DNA of 64,000 bases, from contig NZ_SAVB01000010.1 of NCBI RefSeq assembly GCF_004022265.1, forward strand, positions 93,187-157,186. The letters run 5' to 3'. The notes under the pieces were generated by a model, which saw only the letters and a list, made by a program, of their open reading frames with translations, searched no databases and was not told the DNA's origin. The DNA comes from Paenirhodobacter ferrireducens (GTDB lineage: Bacteria; Pseudomonadota; Alphaproteobacteria; Rhodobacterales; Rhodobacteraceae). Every line of letters begins with the position of its first letter. Within the stretch, counting starts at the first letter, position 1. The translations under genes and the position numbers were made by a program. Positions 1-7,957 of this stretch are shown here, piece after piece.

Positions 1-1
1 A

Positions 2-37
2 TACGCCTTCGAGGCGGAAATCGCGGCTCAGGCCTGA
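2..37 (+). CDS. C-terminal end of a gene cut by the window edge, probably phosphoserine aminotransferase
   Basis: An open frame runs from the first bases into a TGA at 35-37 and ends Y-A-F-E-A-E-I-A-A-Q-A. It lies just upstream of serA in the same direction. In Rhodobacterales the gene in front of serA is commonly serC, so a SerC C-terminus is the best guess. Eleven residues are too few to identify a family, so the name rests on context only. Confidence 0.4.
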   Translation, partial: YAFEAEIAAQA

Positions 38-67
38 TTTCAGGCGGCCTGCCTCCGGGCGGGCCGC
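32..67 (+). other. Two adjacent hairpins in the gap before serA
   Basis: A perfect 6-bp inverted repeat (GCCTGA/TCAGGC, 2-nt loop) at 32-45 overlaps the stop of the upstream gene. It shares two bases with a 10-bp GC-rich repeat with one G-T pair (44-53 with 58-67, loop TCCG). The two stems could be mutually exclusive. There is no T-run, so this is not a classical intrinsic terminator; it may slow polymerase or stabilise the upstream 3' end. Its role is inferred. Confidence 0.35.
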
Positions 68-148
68 ATGCGAAAGCGCGGCGGGACGTCTATAGACTCC
101 GTGACGACCCGCCCTTTCCGAAATCCCGTATATTCAGGAAATCCAGAA

Positions 149-1744
149 ATGGCCCCCAAGGTTCTCATCTCCGACAAGCTTTCCGACGCCGCCATCGCGA
201 TCTTCAAGAACCGCGGCATCGAAGTCGACTTCCGCCCGGAACTCGGCAAGGACAAGGACAAACTGGCCGAGGTGATCGGCGATTACGACGGTCTTGCGAT
301 CCGCTCGGCCACCAAGGTGACCGCTGCCCTGCTCGAGAAGGCGACGAAGCTGAAGGTCGTCGGCCGCGCCGGCATCGGTGTCGACAACGTCGACAAGGAA
401 GCCGCCTCGAAGAAGGGCGTGATCGTGATGAACACGCCGTTCGGCAACATGATCACCACCGCCGAGCATGCGATCGCGATGATGTTCGCCGTCGCCCGCC
501 AGATCCCCGAAGCCTCGGCCTCGACCCAGGCCGGCAAGTGGGAGAAGTCGAAGTTCATGGGCGTCGAGCTGACCGGCAAGACGCTTGGCGTGATCGGCGC
601 CGGCAACATCGGCGGCATCGTGTGCGACCGCGCCAAGGGCCTGAAGATGAAGGTCATCGCCTACGATCCCTTCATGTCGGACGAGAAGGCCGCGAAGATG
701 GGCGTCGAGAAGGTCGAGCTTGACGAGCTGCTCGAGCGGTCCGACTTCATCACCCTGCACGTGCCGCTGACCGAGCAGACCCGCAACATCCTGTCGCGCG
801 AGAACCTCGAGAAGACCAAGAAGGGCGTGCGCATCATCAACTGCGCCCGCGGCGGTCTGGTCGACGAGGACGCCCTCGCCGATCTGCTGAAATCGGGCCA
901 TGTGGCCGGTGCCGCGCTCGACGTCTTCGCCGTCGAACCGGCGACCGAGAACGTGCTCTTCGGCCTGCCGAACGTCGTCTGCACGCCGCACCTTGGCGCC
1001 TCGACCTCGGAAGCGCAGGAAAACGTTGCGCTGCAGGTCGCCGAGCAGATGTCGAACTACCTGCTCGACGGTGCCGTCGAGAACGCGCTGAACCTGCCCT
1101 CGATGACCGCCGAAGAGGCGAAGGTCATGGGCCCCTGGGTGAAGCTGGCCGAATACCTCGGCTCGTTCATCGGCCAGATGACCGACGAACCGATCAAGGC
1201 GATCAACATCACCTATGACGGCATCGTCTCGAAGATGAACCTGAAGGCGCTTGATTGCGCGGTGATCGCCGGGATCATGAAGAAGGCGAACCCGGACGTG
1301 AACATGGTCTCGGCGCCGGTGATCGCGAAGGAACGCGGGATCCAGCTCTCGAAGACCACGCAGGACAAGTCGGGCGTGTTCGACGGCTACATCAAGGTCA
1401 CCGTCGTCACCGACGTGCGCGAGCGCGCCGTGGCTGGCACCTGCTTCTCGGATGGCAAGCCGCGCTTCATCCAGATCAAGGGGATCAACGTCGACGCCGA
1501 GGTGGGGCCGCACATGCTCTACACCACGAACAAGGACGTCCCCGGCATCATCGGCAAGCTCGGCACGCTGCTTGGCGACCACAAGGTCAACGTCGCGAAC
1601 TTCACCCTCGGCCGTGCCGCGGCCGGCGCCGAAGCGATCGCCATCGCCTATCTCGATGCGCCGCTCGCCCCGGAAGTGGTGAAGGAACTCGAGGCGACGG
1701 GCCTCTTCCAGCAGGTCAAGCCGCTTGAATTCCTCGTCGCCTGA
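149..1744 (+). CDS. serA: D-3-phosphoglycerate dehydrogenase
   Basis: SerA oxidises 3-phosphoglycerate to 3-phosphohydroxypyruvate with NAD+, the first committed step of serine synthesis in the cytoplasm. The 531-residue protein is the usual length of the long (type 1) SerA. An N-terminal substrate-binding segment is followed by a Rossmann domain with the nucleotide motif GVIGAGNIGG near residue 150, the active-site His in CTPHLGAST near residue 280, an intervening ASB-type domain, and a C-terminal ACT domain (about 455-531, starting at MLYTTNKDVPG) that normally binds serine for feedback control. The ATG at 149 is chosen because AGGAA lies at 136-140 and because MAPKVLISDKLS is the typical N-terminus; the frame is open farther upstream but without family similarity. 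A GC hairpin follows the stop. Confidence 0.96.
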   Translation: MAPKVLISDKLSDAAIAIFKNRGIEVDFRPELGKDKDKLAEVIGDYDGLAIRSATKVTAALLEKATKLKVVGRAGIGVDNVDKEAASKKGVIVMNTPFGNMITTAEHAIAMMFAVARQIPEASASTQAGKWEKSKFMGVELTGKTLGVIGAGNIGGIVCDRAKGLKMKVIAYDPFMSDEKAAKMGVEKVELDELLERSDFITLHVPLTEQTRNILSRENLEKTKKGVRIINCARGGLVDEDALADLLKSGHVAGAALDVFAVEPATENVLFGLPNVVCTPHLGASTSEAQENVALQVAEQMSNYLLDGAVENALNLPSMTAEEAKVMGPWVKLAEYLGSFIGQMTDEPIKAINITYDGIVSKMNLKALDCAVIAGIMKKANPDVNMVSAPVIAKERGIQLSKTTQDKSGVFDGYIKVTVVTDVRERAVAGTCFSDGKPRFIQIKGINVDAEVGPHMLYTTNKDVPGIIGKLGTLLGDHKVNVANFTLGRAAAGAEAIAIAYLDAPLAPEVVKELEATGLFQQVKPLEFLVA

Positions 1745-1766
1745 GCGACATGAGAGGATGAGATCC

Positions 1767-1792
1767 GGGCCCTCCGCTGCCGCGGGGGGCCC
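1767..1792 (+). terminator. GC-rich hairpin after serA
   Basis: Eleven-base arms (1767-1777 and 1782-1792, one G-T pair) enclose a TGCC loop, followed by ATTGCATT. The stem is strong and the U-tract poor, so termination is likely but imperfect. It separates serA from the phosphatase gene. Confidence 0.5.
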
Positions 1793-1825
1793 ATTGCATT
1801 CGGTCCCGAGGTTCGGAGGAACAGC

Positions 1826-2557
1826 ATGCGCGCTTATGCGATCGGCGATATCCACGGTCATCTCGACCTGCTGCAGGCGGCTCAGGCGCTTGTCGCCGAG
1901 GACCGCGCCCGGGTGGGCGACACCGAGGCGCCGCTGGTCCATATCGGCGATCTGATCGACCGCGGTCCGCGCTCGCGCCAGGTGGTCGAGCATCTGATGG
2001 CGGGCCAGGCGCGCGGCGAGCACTGGGTCGTGCTGAAGGGCAACCACGACCGCATGTTCGAGCGTTTCCTCGAAGACCCCTACGCGCATGACCCGATGCT
2101 GCGCAGTGGCATCGAATGGATGCACCCGCGGGTGGGTGGCGTGACGACACTCGCCTCCTGGGGCGTGCGCAACCCCGAGGAGCGGCCGCTGCCCGAGGTC
2201 CACGCCGACACACTGGCCGCCGTCGCGCCCGAGGTGCGGGCCTGGATCGCGGCGCGGCCGACGTATTTCCTGCATGGTGAACAGCTTTTCGTGCACGCGG
2301 GCATCCGCCCGGGCGTGGCCCTTGCCGATCAGGTCGAGGACGATCTGCTCTGGATCCGGGCCGAGTTCCTCGACGATCCGCGCGATCACGGCGTGCTGGT
2401 GGTGCATGGCCATACCGCGATCGACAAGGTCACCCATTACGGCAACCGGCTGAACATGGATTCGAGCGCGGCCTATGGCGGGCCGGTCTCGGCCGCGGTG
2501 ATCGAGGGGCGCAAGGCCTGGCTGCTGACCCCCGCGGGGCGCGTTCCTCTTGTCTGA
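1826..2557 (+). CDS. Serine/threonine (PPP-type) metallophosphatase
   Basis: A 243-residue calcineurin-like phosphoesterase of the bacterial PrpA/ApaH-like PPP family, expected to bind two metal ions and hydrolyse phosphoserine/threonine or dinucleoside polyphosphates. The PPP signature motifs appear in order: GDIHG (residues 8-12), GDLIDRG (about 48-54), GNHD (about 72-75), and a late HGHT motif (about 194-197) supplying metal-ligand histidines. There is no signal peptide, so it is cytosolic. The start follows a CGGAGG ribosome site a few bases upstream. Whether it acts on proteins (Prp) or Ap4A (ApaH) cannot be decided from motifs; the short length and GDLIDRGP form fit the PrpA group better. 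Confidence 0.85.
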   Translation: MRAYAIGDIHGHLDLLQAAQALVAEDRARVGDTEAPLVHIGDLIDRGPRSRQVVEHLMAGQARGEHWVVLKGNHDRMFERFLEDPYAHDPMLRSGIEWMHPRVGGVTTLASWGVRNPEERPLPEVHADTLAAVAPEVRAWIAARPTYFLHGEQLFVHAGIRPGVALADQVEDDLLWIRAEFLDDPRDHGVLVVHGHTAIDKVTHYGNRLNMDSSAAYGGPVSAAVIEGRKAWLLTPAGRVPLV

Positions 2558-2653
2558 GGCGATGTGACGCCCCGTCACTTGCCCCTGGGGCAACTGGCGC
2601 CCGCCGCGGCGCCACGATAACCTCCCCCCCATATCTCAAAGGGGGAGTTCTCC

Positions 2654-3829
2654 ATGACCGGCATCGTCATCCTTTCCGGTGCGCGCACCGCTATCGGCAC
2701 CTTCGGGGGCAGCCTCTCGGGCTTCTGCCCGATCGACCTCGCCACCCATGTCTCGAAGGCGGCGATTGCCCGCGCCGGGATCGACGCCGAAAAGATCGGC
2801 CAGGTGGTCTTCGGCCACGTTATCAACACCGAGCCGCGCGACATGTATGTCTCGCGCGTGGCCTCGGTGCAGGCCGGCGTTCCGGTCGGCACCCCGGCGA
2901 TGAACGTGAACCGGCTGTGCGGCTCGGGCGCGCAGGCGATCGTCTCGGCGACGCAGTCGCTGATGCTGGGCGATGCTGATTTCGCGCTCGCCGGCGGCGT
3001 CGACTGCATGTCGCGCGCACCCTACATCCTGCAGCAGGCCCGCTTCGGCCAGAAGATGGGCGACGTGAAGGCCATCGACATGATGACCGGCGCGCTGAGC
3101 TGCCCCTTCGGCACCGGCCACATGGGCGTCACCGCCGAGAACGTCGCCTGCGAGCATTCGATCTCGCGCGAGGAGCAGGATGCGCTGGCGCTGCAAAGTC
3201 AGGAACGTGCTGCCGCGGCGATCGAGGCTGGCCTCTTCAAGGACGAGATCGTGCCGATCGAGATCGTCTCGCGCCGTGCGACCGTCGTCTTCGACACCGA
3301 CGAGCACCCGAAGAAGACCTCGGCCGAGGCGCTGGCCGGGCTGAAGCCGGTGTTCAAGAAGGACGGCACCGTCACCGCCGGCAATGCCTCGGGCATCAAT
3401 GACGGCGCCGCGGCGCTGATCCTGGCGCGTGCCGATGCCGCCGAGGCCGCCGGGCTGAAGCCGCGCGCGAAGATCCTCGGCTATTCGGTCGCGGGCGTCC
3501 GCCCCGAGGTGATGGGCGTCGGCCCGATCCCGGCGGTGCAGCAGCTGTGCGAGAAGCTCGGCATGACGGTCGCCGATTTCGACGTGATCGAGTCGAACGA
3601 GGCCTTCGCCGCACAGGCGCTGGCGGTGACCAAGGAACTCGGCCTCGACCCGGCCAAGGTCAACCCGAACGGCGGCGCGATCGCGCTTGGCCACCCGATC
3701 GGCGCCACCGGCGCGATCCTGACGGTGAAGACGCTCTATCACCTCGAGCGCACCGGCGGCAAACGCGGCCTGATCACCATGTGCATCGGCGGCGGTCAGG
3801 GCATCGCGCTGGCGATCGAGCTGGTCTGA
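2654..3829 (+). CDS. Acetyl-CoA acetyltransferase (thiolase)
   Basis: A type II thiolase of 391 residues that condenses two acetyl-CoA to acetoacetyl-CoA or cleaves 3-oxoacyl-CoA. The acylation nucleophile is Cys89 in NRLCGSG, the NEAFA motif supplies an oxyanion contact, GHPIG carries the catalytic His, and CIGGGQG near the C-terminus carries the second catalytic Cys. Length and motifs fit PhaA/AtoB/BktB-type enzymes. A GGGGGAG ribosome site precedes the ATG. No phaB or phaC is adjacent, so polyhydroxybutyrate synthesis cannot be assigned from context. The stop overlaps the ATG of the next gene (TGATG), indicating translational coupling. A second, distinct thiolase lies at 18139-19314. Confidence 0.93.
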   Translation: MTGIVILSGARTAIGTFGGSLSGFCPIDLATHVSKAAIARAGIDAEKIGQVVFGHVINTEPRDMYVSRVASVQAGVPVGTPAMNVNRLCGSGAQAIVSATQSLMLGDADFALAGGVDCMSRAPYILQQARFGQKMGDVKAIDMMTGALSCPFGTGHMGVTAENVACEHSISREEQDALALQSQERAAAAIEAGLFKDEIVPIEIVSRRATVVFDTDEHPKKTSAEALAGLKPVFKKDGTVTAGNASGINDGAAALILARADAAEAAGLKPRAKILGYSVAGVRPEVMGVGPIPAVQQLCEKLGMTVADFDVIESNEAFAAQALAVTKELGLDPAKVNPNGGAIALGHPIGATGAILTVKTLYHLERTGGKRGLITMCIGGGQGIALAIELV

Positions 3830-4077
3830 TGGCTTTCTCGCCAGAGGAGCGGGCAGCCCTGCTGGCCGCGCCCCTGGTGGGGCCGACGGTCCTGCGCCGG
3901 TTCGAGGAAGTGGGCTTCGGCACGGTCGAAGCCCTCGCCGCGGCGCAGCCCGAAGACCTGTGCCGGCTGGTCGCGGCCCATCTGGGCACGACCTGCTGGG
4001 CCAATGCGCCGCGGGCGCGGGCTTCGGTGGCCAATGCCATCGCCGCGGCGCAGGCGCTGGCTGCAGCCCGGGGCTGA
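3829..4077 (+). CDS. Small helix-hairpin-helix-like protein
   Basis: An 82-residue protein whose ATG shares a base with the thiolase stop codon. The N-terminal half (LLAAPLVGPTVLRRFEEVGFGTVEAL) has the spacing of a helix-hairpin-helix, with a G-P hairpin near residues 18-19, as in the small HhH proteins once called pathogenicity-locus (Cdd1-like) proteins; the C-terminal half is an alanine-rich helix. Such folds usually bind nucleic acid non-specifically, but no function is established here. Coupling to the thiolase probably reflects shared expression. A decayed insertion sequence starts directly after its stop. Confidence 0.65.
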   Translation: MAFSPEERAALLAAPLVGPTVLRRFEEVGFGTVEALAAAQPEDLCRLVAAHLGTTCWANAPRARASVANAIAAAQALAAARG

Positions 4078-4148
4078 GGGCCTTAGGCTCAGGACCCATT
4101 GATATCAGGCACTTTGCGTGATTCAGGCCCCGCAAGGAGACCTGTTCA

Positions 4149-4596
4149 ATGAGCCATCTTTACTGGCGATCCGACACGCAGATGAAACGCCTGAAGCCGT
4201 TCGTCGGGAAACAGTCCCCCGGACTGTTTTCTGATCCGCCTCACTCCCCAAGAGTCATGGCAAGCCCCGCGTCGATGATCGCTGCGTCCTCAGCGGCATA
4301 CTCTTCATCAATCGCAACGGGTTGCGCTGGCATGACGTGCCCGGGGAATGCGGTCCGGTCAAGACCCTCTACCACCGCTGGAAGCGTTGGAGCGACAACG
4401 GCGTCTTCGCCTGGATCATGGTTGGACTGACCGCTGAGTACGCCGAGCACAAGACCATCCTGATCGACGCGACTGATCTCAAGGCACAGTGCACGGCTTC
4501 AAGCCGTGGGGTGAAAAAAGGGGGCGGGCGCCTGATCGGGCGGACCAAAGGTGGCATGAACACCAAGCTGCACGCTGTTGCCGATTCGAAAGGGCG
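4149..4596 (+). pseudogene. IS5-family transposase, frameshifted and 3'-truncated
   Basis: The start (MSHLYWRSDTQMKRLKPF) is the usual N-terminus of IS5 (IS427-like) transposases. Reading breaks at 4203-4245, where extra sequence containing a palindrome is inserted. It resumes in another frame as KSHGKPRVDDRCVLSG, then RWHDVPGECGP, then KRWSDNGVF, then the first catalytic Asp region ILIDATDLKA, and RLIGRTKGGMNTKLHA, ending abruptly at DSKGR near 4596. The second Asp and the Glu of the DDE triad are missing, so the product is dead. The rest of the reading is replaced by IS3-type sequence. Confidence 0.85.
4209..4229. repeat. Palindrome inside the dead IS5 transposase
   Basis: Perfect 9-bp arms (AAACAGTCC/GGACTGTTT) with a CCC loop lie within a stretch of roughly 40 bp that has no counterpart in normal IS5 transposases and shifts the frame. 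It looks like a small palindromic unit inserted into the gene after the IS arrived. No second copy was seen in this window. Confidence 0.5.
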
Positions 4597-4911
4597 AGAT
4601 CTTCAACCCGGATCGGGGAAGCCAGTTTACGTCCACCGACTGCCTCAAGGTGCTGGCCGCCCGCGAAATCAAGGTCAGCATGGATGGCAAGGGCGCTTGG
4701 CGCGACGACGTCTTCGTCGAGCGCCTGTTGCGGACCATCAACTACGCAGAAGTCCACCTGCGGGCCTATGCCAGCGTCTTCGAAGCCCGGGCCGGGATCG
4801 GCCGATACCTGGGCTTCTATCAACAGCCGTCGCCCGGATTCATCGCTTGACCGGAAAACTCCCGATCAGGCCTCCGTCAACCAGCCGATGCCCGAAGCGG
4901 TGGCGGCATAA
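4593..4911 (+). pseudogene. IS3-family transposase OrfB, C-terminal fragment
   Basis: From about 4599 the frame reads IFNPDRGSQFTS, then KVSMDGKGAWRDDVFVERLL, then VHLRAYASVFEARAGIGRYLGFY. This is the end of the IS3-family integrase core; the GSQFTS region carries the second Asp and the FVERLL region the last Glu of the DDE set. A frameshift near 4830 separates it from RRPDSSLDRKTPDQA, the normal RPHSSL...TP tail, which ends at 4911. The N-terminal two thirds of OrfB and all of OrfA are absent. Confidence 0.85.
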
Positions 4912-4974
4912 CTGAGGCGGAAATCCACTTAAAGAACGCCCGGAACCTGTTCAAACAAACCGAACCACCTCCGA

Positions 4975-5453
4975 GAAAAGGGGCACCGCATCTAAGCGAC
5001 CTGTGGCGCATGTGAAAACAGCTTGACTGACGGGTCCCCGTTGCCGAAGTCTGGCCCCGACACCTTTCGGATGGCACCCGAGTTTTCCATTTGTGACAGG
5101 GGTTTGTCCATATGCGACGGACGATCCGTCGCCGCGGTGCCCAGCAGTCGGAAATATCCTCACAGCGCCGCACAGCGGCCCGATCGTGCGTTCCGGTGCG
5201 CGATATGCCGCCAAAGTGGTTCGACTTCCGCACGAGACGCTGCGGCCAGACATTCCGGCACACCACCAAGCCCCGTTTGAGGCAGGAGAGCGGTCTCGCC
5301 CGCGAGCATTCCATTGCCGCCTGCGTCGGACGCCACCGGCCGGGGGGGGCGGGATCCGCGCCGCGGTGCGTGGCGCCGCCGGCGGGGTGGTCTCGACATT
5401 TGCCGTAAATTCGAGACCGGAGGCCTGTGGCGGGGCAGGACTGTCGCGAGGCA
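4975..5453. other. Gene-free stretch after the IS remnant
   Basis: About 480 bp separate the IS3 remnant from the terminator of the polyamine genes. Open frames on both strands here have no recognisable family, no convincing ribosome site and rather lower GC up to about 5200. One feature stands out: an 8-bp inverted repeat GCGACGGA/TCCGTCGC with a CGA loop at 5114-5132. The region is probably debris of the same insertion events or a former intergenic region; no function can be claimed. Confidence 0.5.
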
Positions 5454-5487
5454 GAAAAATCCCGGGCGAGAAGGTCTCTGCCCGGGA
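5454..5487 (-). terminator. Rho-independent terminator of the polyamine operon
   Basis: On the minus strand a perfect 8-bp stem (TCCCGGGC/GCCCGGGA, 12-nt loop) is followed directly by ATTTTT. It lies 25 bp after the stop of the carboxynorspermidine synthase gene. Confidence 0.85.
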
Positions 5488-5511
5488 TGAGCTGCAATCT
5501 GTCGCGGGGGG

Positions 5512-6747
5512 TCAGATCGCGACGTCGACGCCGTCGGGGCCGATCACCCGGCTCGGCAGGCCGATCTTGCCCAACCGTTCGAGGAAGGGCCGCGCCGGCA
5601 GTTCCTCGACGTTCGCCATGCGGTGCACGTCCCAGGTGCCCTCGGCCACCATCAGCGCCGCGGCCACCGCGGGCACGCCCGCGGTGTAGGAGATGCCCTG
5701 CGAGCCGACCTCTTCATAGGCTTCCTTGTGATCTGCGACGTTGTAGACGAAGACCTCGGTCTCCTTGCCGTCCTTGAGCCCCTTCACATAGTCGCCAATG
5801 CAGGTCTTGCCGGTGTAGTTCGGCGCAAGGCTGGCCGGATCGGGCAGCACCGCCTTCACCACCTTCAGCGGCACCACCTCGAGCCCTTCGGCAGTCTTCA
5901 CCGGCTGTTCAGACAAGAGGCCGAGGTTCTTCAGCACGGTGAAGACGTTGATGTAGTGATCGCCGAAGCCCATCCAGAAGCGCACGTCGGCGTCGGGGTA
6001 ATTGGCCGAGAGCGAATGCACCTCGTCATGGCCCGACAGATAGGCCTTCTGCTTGCCGACGACCGGCAGATCCCATTCCTTGCCGATCTCGAACATGGCG
6101 TTTTCCTGCCACTTGCCGCCCTGCCAGGAATAGACCGTGCCGGTGAACTCGCGGAAGTTGATCTCGGGGTCGAAGTTCGTCGCGAAATAGCGGCCGTGGC
6201 TGCCCGCGTTGATGTCGACGATGTCGATCGCGGTGACGGTGTCGAGATATTCGTCGGCGGCGAAGCGGGCGTAGGCATTCACCACACCCGGGTCGAAGCC
6301 CGCGCCCAGGATCACCGTGACGCCCTTCTCGGCGCAGAGCTCGCGCTTCTTCCACTCGTAATTGCCATACCACGGCGGGATCTCGCAGATCTTCGCCGGG
6401 TCTTCGTGGATCGCGGTGTCGATATAGGCGGCGCCGGTCTCGATGCAGGCGTCCATCACCGTCATGTTGACGAAGGAGGAGCCGACATTGATGACAATCT
6501 CCGCGCCGGTCTGCCGGATCAGCGCGGCGACCGCGGCGCTGTCCATCGCGTCGACGGCGTGTCCCTCGAACGTGCCCGGCACTTTCATCGCCTTCTTCTC
6601 GTGGACCGAGGCAATGATCGCGTCGCATTTCGCCTTGGTGCGCGATGCGATGTGCAGGTCACCCAGGATGTCGTTCGACTGCGCGCATTTGTGGGCGACC
6701 ACTTGCGCCACACCGCCGGCACCGATGATGAGCACGTTCTTTTTCAC
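5512..6747 (-). CDS. Carboxynorspermidine/carboxyspermidine synthase (saccharopine-dehydrogenase fold)
   Basis: The enzyme reductively condenses aspartate semialdehyde with putrescine (or diaminopropane), using NADPH, to carboxyspermidine or carboxynorspermidine. It is the first step of the SpeE-independent spermidine route. The 411-residue protein starts with a Rossmann motif (VLIIGAGGVAQVVAHKCAQ), continues with GAGFDPGVVNAYARFA typical of the saccharopine-reductase-like family, and has the HGRYFATNFDPEINFREF and SYTAGVPAVAAA segments of carboxy(nor)spermidine synthases. Its partner decarboxylase lies 49 bp upstream in the same direction, which makes the assignment over lysine-pathway saccharopine dehydrogenases secure. 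A terminator follows. Confidence 0.92.
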   Translation of the reverse strand: MKKNVLIIGAGGVAQVVAHKCAQSNDILGDLHIASRTKAKCDAIIASVHEKKAMKVPGTFEGHAVDAMDSAAVAALIRQTGAEIVINVGSSFVNMTVMDACIETGAAYIDTAIHEDPAKICEIPPWYGNYEWKKRELCAEKGVTVILGAGFDPGVVNAYARFAADEYLDTVTAIDIVDINAGSHGRYFATNFDPEINFREFTGTVYSWQGGKWQENAMFEIGKEWDLPVVGKQKAYLSGHDEVHSLSANYPDADVRFWMGFGDHYINVFTVLKNLGLLSEQPVKTAEGLEVVPLKVVKAVLPDPASLAPNYTGKTCIGDYVKGLKDGKETEVFVYNVADHKEAYEEVGSQGISYTAGVPAVAAALMVAEGTWDVHRMANVEELPARPFLERLGKIGLPSRVIGPDGVDVAI

Positions 6748-6796
6748 TTCAGCTGGCTCCTTTCACGAGCAAGGGGAAGGGGGGCGTCTCGGCCCC

Positions 6797-7891
6797 TCAG
6801 GAGAGCGAGGAGAGATAATCCTCATAGGTGAATTCGCGGATCAGCTCGACCGTGCCATCGGCGCGGCGGATCGCGATCGAGGGCATGGCGACGCCGTTGA
6901 ACCAGTTCTTCTTGACCATCGTGTAGCCCGCAGCGTCGCGCACCGAGATCCGGTCGCCGACCTGCAGCGGCGCGGCAAAGCGCGCCTCGCCGAAGATGTC
7001 GCCCGCAAGGCAGCTCTTGCCCGCGATCTGATAGGGGAAATCGCCGTCCTGTGGCAGTTTCGCAGATTCCCGGTAGATCAGAAGATCGAGCATATGTGCC
7101 TCGATCGAGCTGTCGACGATGGCGATCTGCTTGTCATTCTCGAGCAGGTCGAGGACCGAGACCTCGAGCGTGGTCGATTGCGTGATCGACGCCTCGCCGG
7201 GTTCCAGATAGACCTGCACGCCGAAACGGTCCGAGAACGCCTTCAGCCGCGCGGCCAGTTCCTCGATCGGGTAGTTCTCGCCGGTGAAATGGATGCCGCC
7301 GCCAAGGCTGACCCAGTCGAGCCGCTCGAGCAGCGGCGCGAAGTCGCGCTCGATCCGGCCGAGCTGTGCGTCGAAGAGCGCGAAATCGCGGTTCTCGCAA
7401 TTGTAGTGGATCATCACGCCCGAGATCAGGCTGGCCACGTCGAGGAGTTTCGCGATGTCCCATTCGCCAAGCCGCGAGAACGGCCGCGCCGGGTCGGCAA
7501 GGTCGAAGCCGGAGGTCGAGAACCGCGGGTTCAGCCGCACGCCACGCTTGATGCCGGCCGATTGCGCCTCGAAGCGTTTCAGCTGGCCCGTGGTGTTGAA
7601 GATGATCTTGTCGGCGTAACCGCAGGCCTCGTCGATCTCGCGGTCGGACCAGGCCACGGAATAGGCGTGGGTTTCCTTGCCGAACTTCTCGCGGCCAAGG
7701 CGCAGCTCGTAGAGCGAGGACGAGGTGGTGCCATCCATATAGGGGCGCATGATGTCGAAGGCCGACCAGGTCGCGAAGCATTTCAACGCCAGCAGCGCCT
7801 TCGCCCCGGACGCTTCGCGCAGGGCGGCGATCTTGCGCATGTTCTCGAGGAGACGCGCTTCGTCGATCAGGTAGAAGGGTGTCGGAATCAT
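6797..7891 (-). CDS. nspC: Carboxynorspermidine/carboxyspermidine decarboxylase
   Basis: A PLP-dependent fold-III decarboxylase that removes CO2 from carboxyspermidine or carboxynorspermidine to give spermidine or norspermidine. The 364-residue protein has the PLP lysine in ALKCFATWSAFD (Lys37), a conserved HYNCENRDF segment, the GGGIHFTGENYP loop that binds cofactor phosphate, the LEPGEAS motif, and CLAGDIFGEA near the C-terminus with the conserved Cys. The frame stays open to a TTG at 7901-7903, but the ATG at 7891 preceded by a G-rich stretch gives the normal N-terminus (MIPTPFYLID). It is co-directional with the synthase downstream. Which polyamine is made cannot be read from sequence; in alphaproteobacteria spermidine is usual. 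Confidence 0.94.
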   Translation of the reverse strand: MIPTPFYLIDEARLLENMRKIAALREASGAKALLALKCFATWSAFDIMRPYMDGTTSSSLYELRLGREKFGKETHAYSVAWSDREIDEACGYADKIIFNTTGQLKRFEAQSAGIKRGVRLNPRFSTSGFDLADPARPFSRLGEWDIAKLLDVASLISGVMIHYNCENRDFALFDAQLGRIERDFAPLLERLDWVSLGGGIHFTGENYPIEELAARLKAFSDRFGVQVYLEPGEASITQSTTLEVSVLDLLENDKQIAIVDSSIEAHMLDLLIYRESAKLPQDGDFPYQIAGKSCLAGDIFGEARFAAPLQVGDRISVRDAAGYTMVKKNWFNGVAMPSIAIRRADGTVELIREFTYEDYLSSLS

Positions 7892-7957
7892 GGGCCCCCC
7901 CAAGCGGCAAAGTGAAGCCGCGATATAGGCCCCCGCCCCTGCCTTCGCAAGGAAAAC

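Larger units (their letters stand above)
4080..4971 (+). mobile_element. Composite insertion-sequence remnant (IS5-family fused to IS3-family)
   Basis: Between the HhH gene and about 4971 the translated pieces belong to two unrelated transposase families in the same direction: IS5-type DDE transposase from 4149 to about 4595, and the end of an IS3-type OrfB from about 4595 to 4911. Both need frame changes to be read, so neither is active. The 70 bp before 4149 and the 60 bp after 4911 look like terminal non-coding parts of the elements, but clear matching terminal repeats or a target duplication were not found, so the outer limits are approximate. Confidence 0.8.

Noticed and set aside
134..2632. 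An 800-codon open frame on the minus strand across serA and the phosphatase
   Set aside because: Its translation has no family features and follows the third-position GC of serA; the plus-strand genes have clear motifs. The same holds for long antisense frames over secA (51402-54335), infB (45539-48328) and the ABC exporter region (30497-33790).
4877..5497. A 206-codon minus-strand frame over the IS end and the gene-free stretch
   Set aside because: It reads antisense through the IS3 remnant, lacks a ribosome site and shows no recognisable family.
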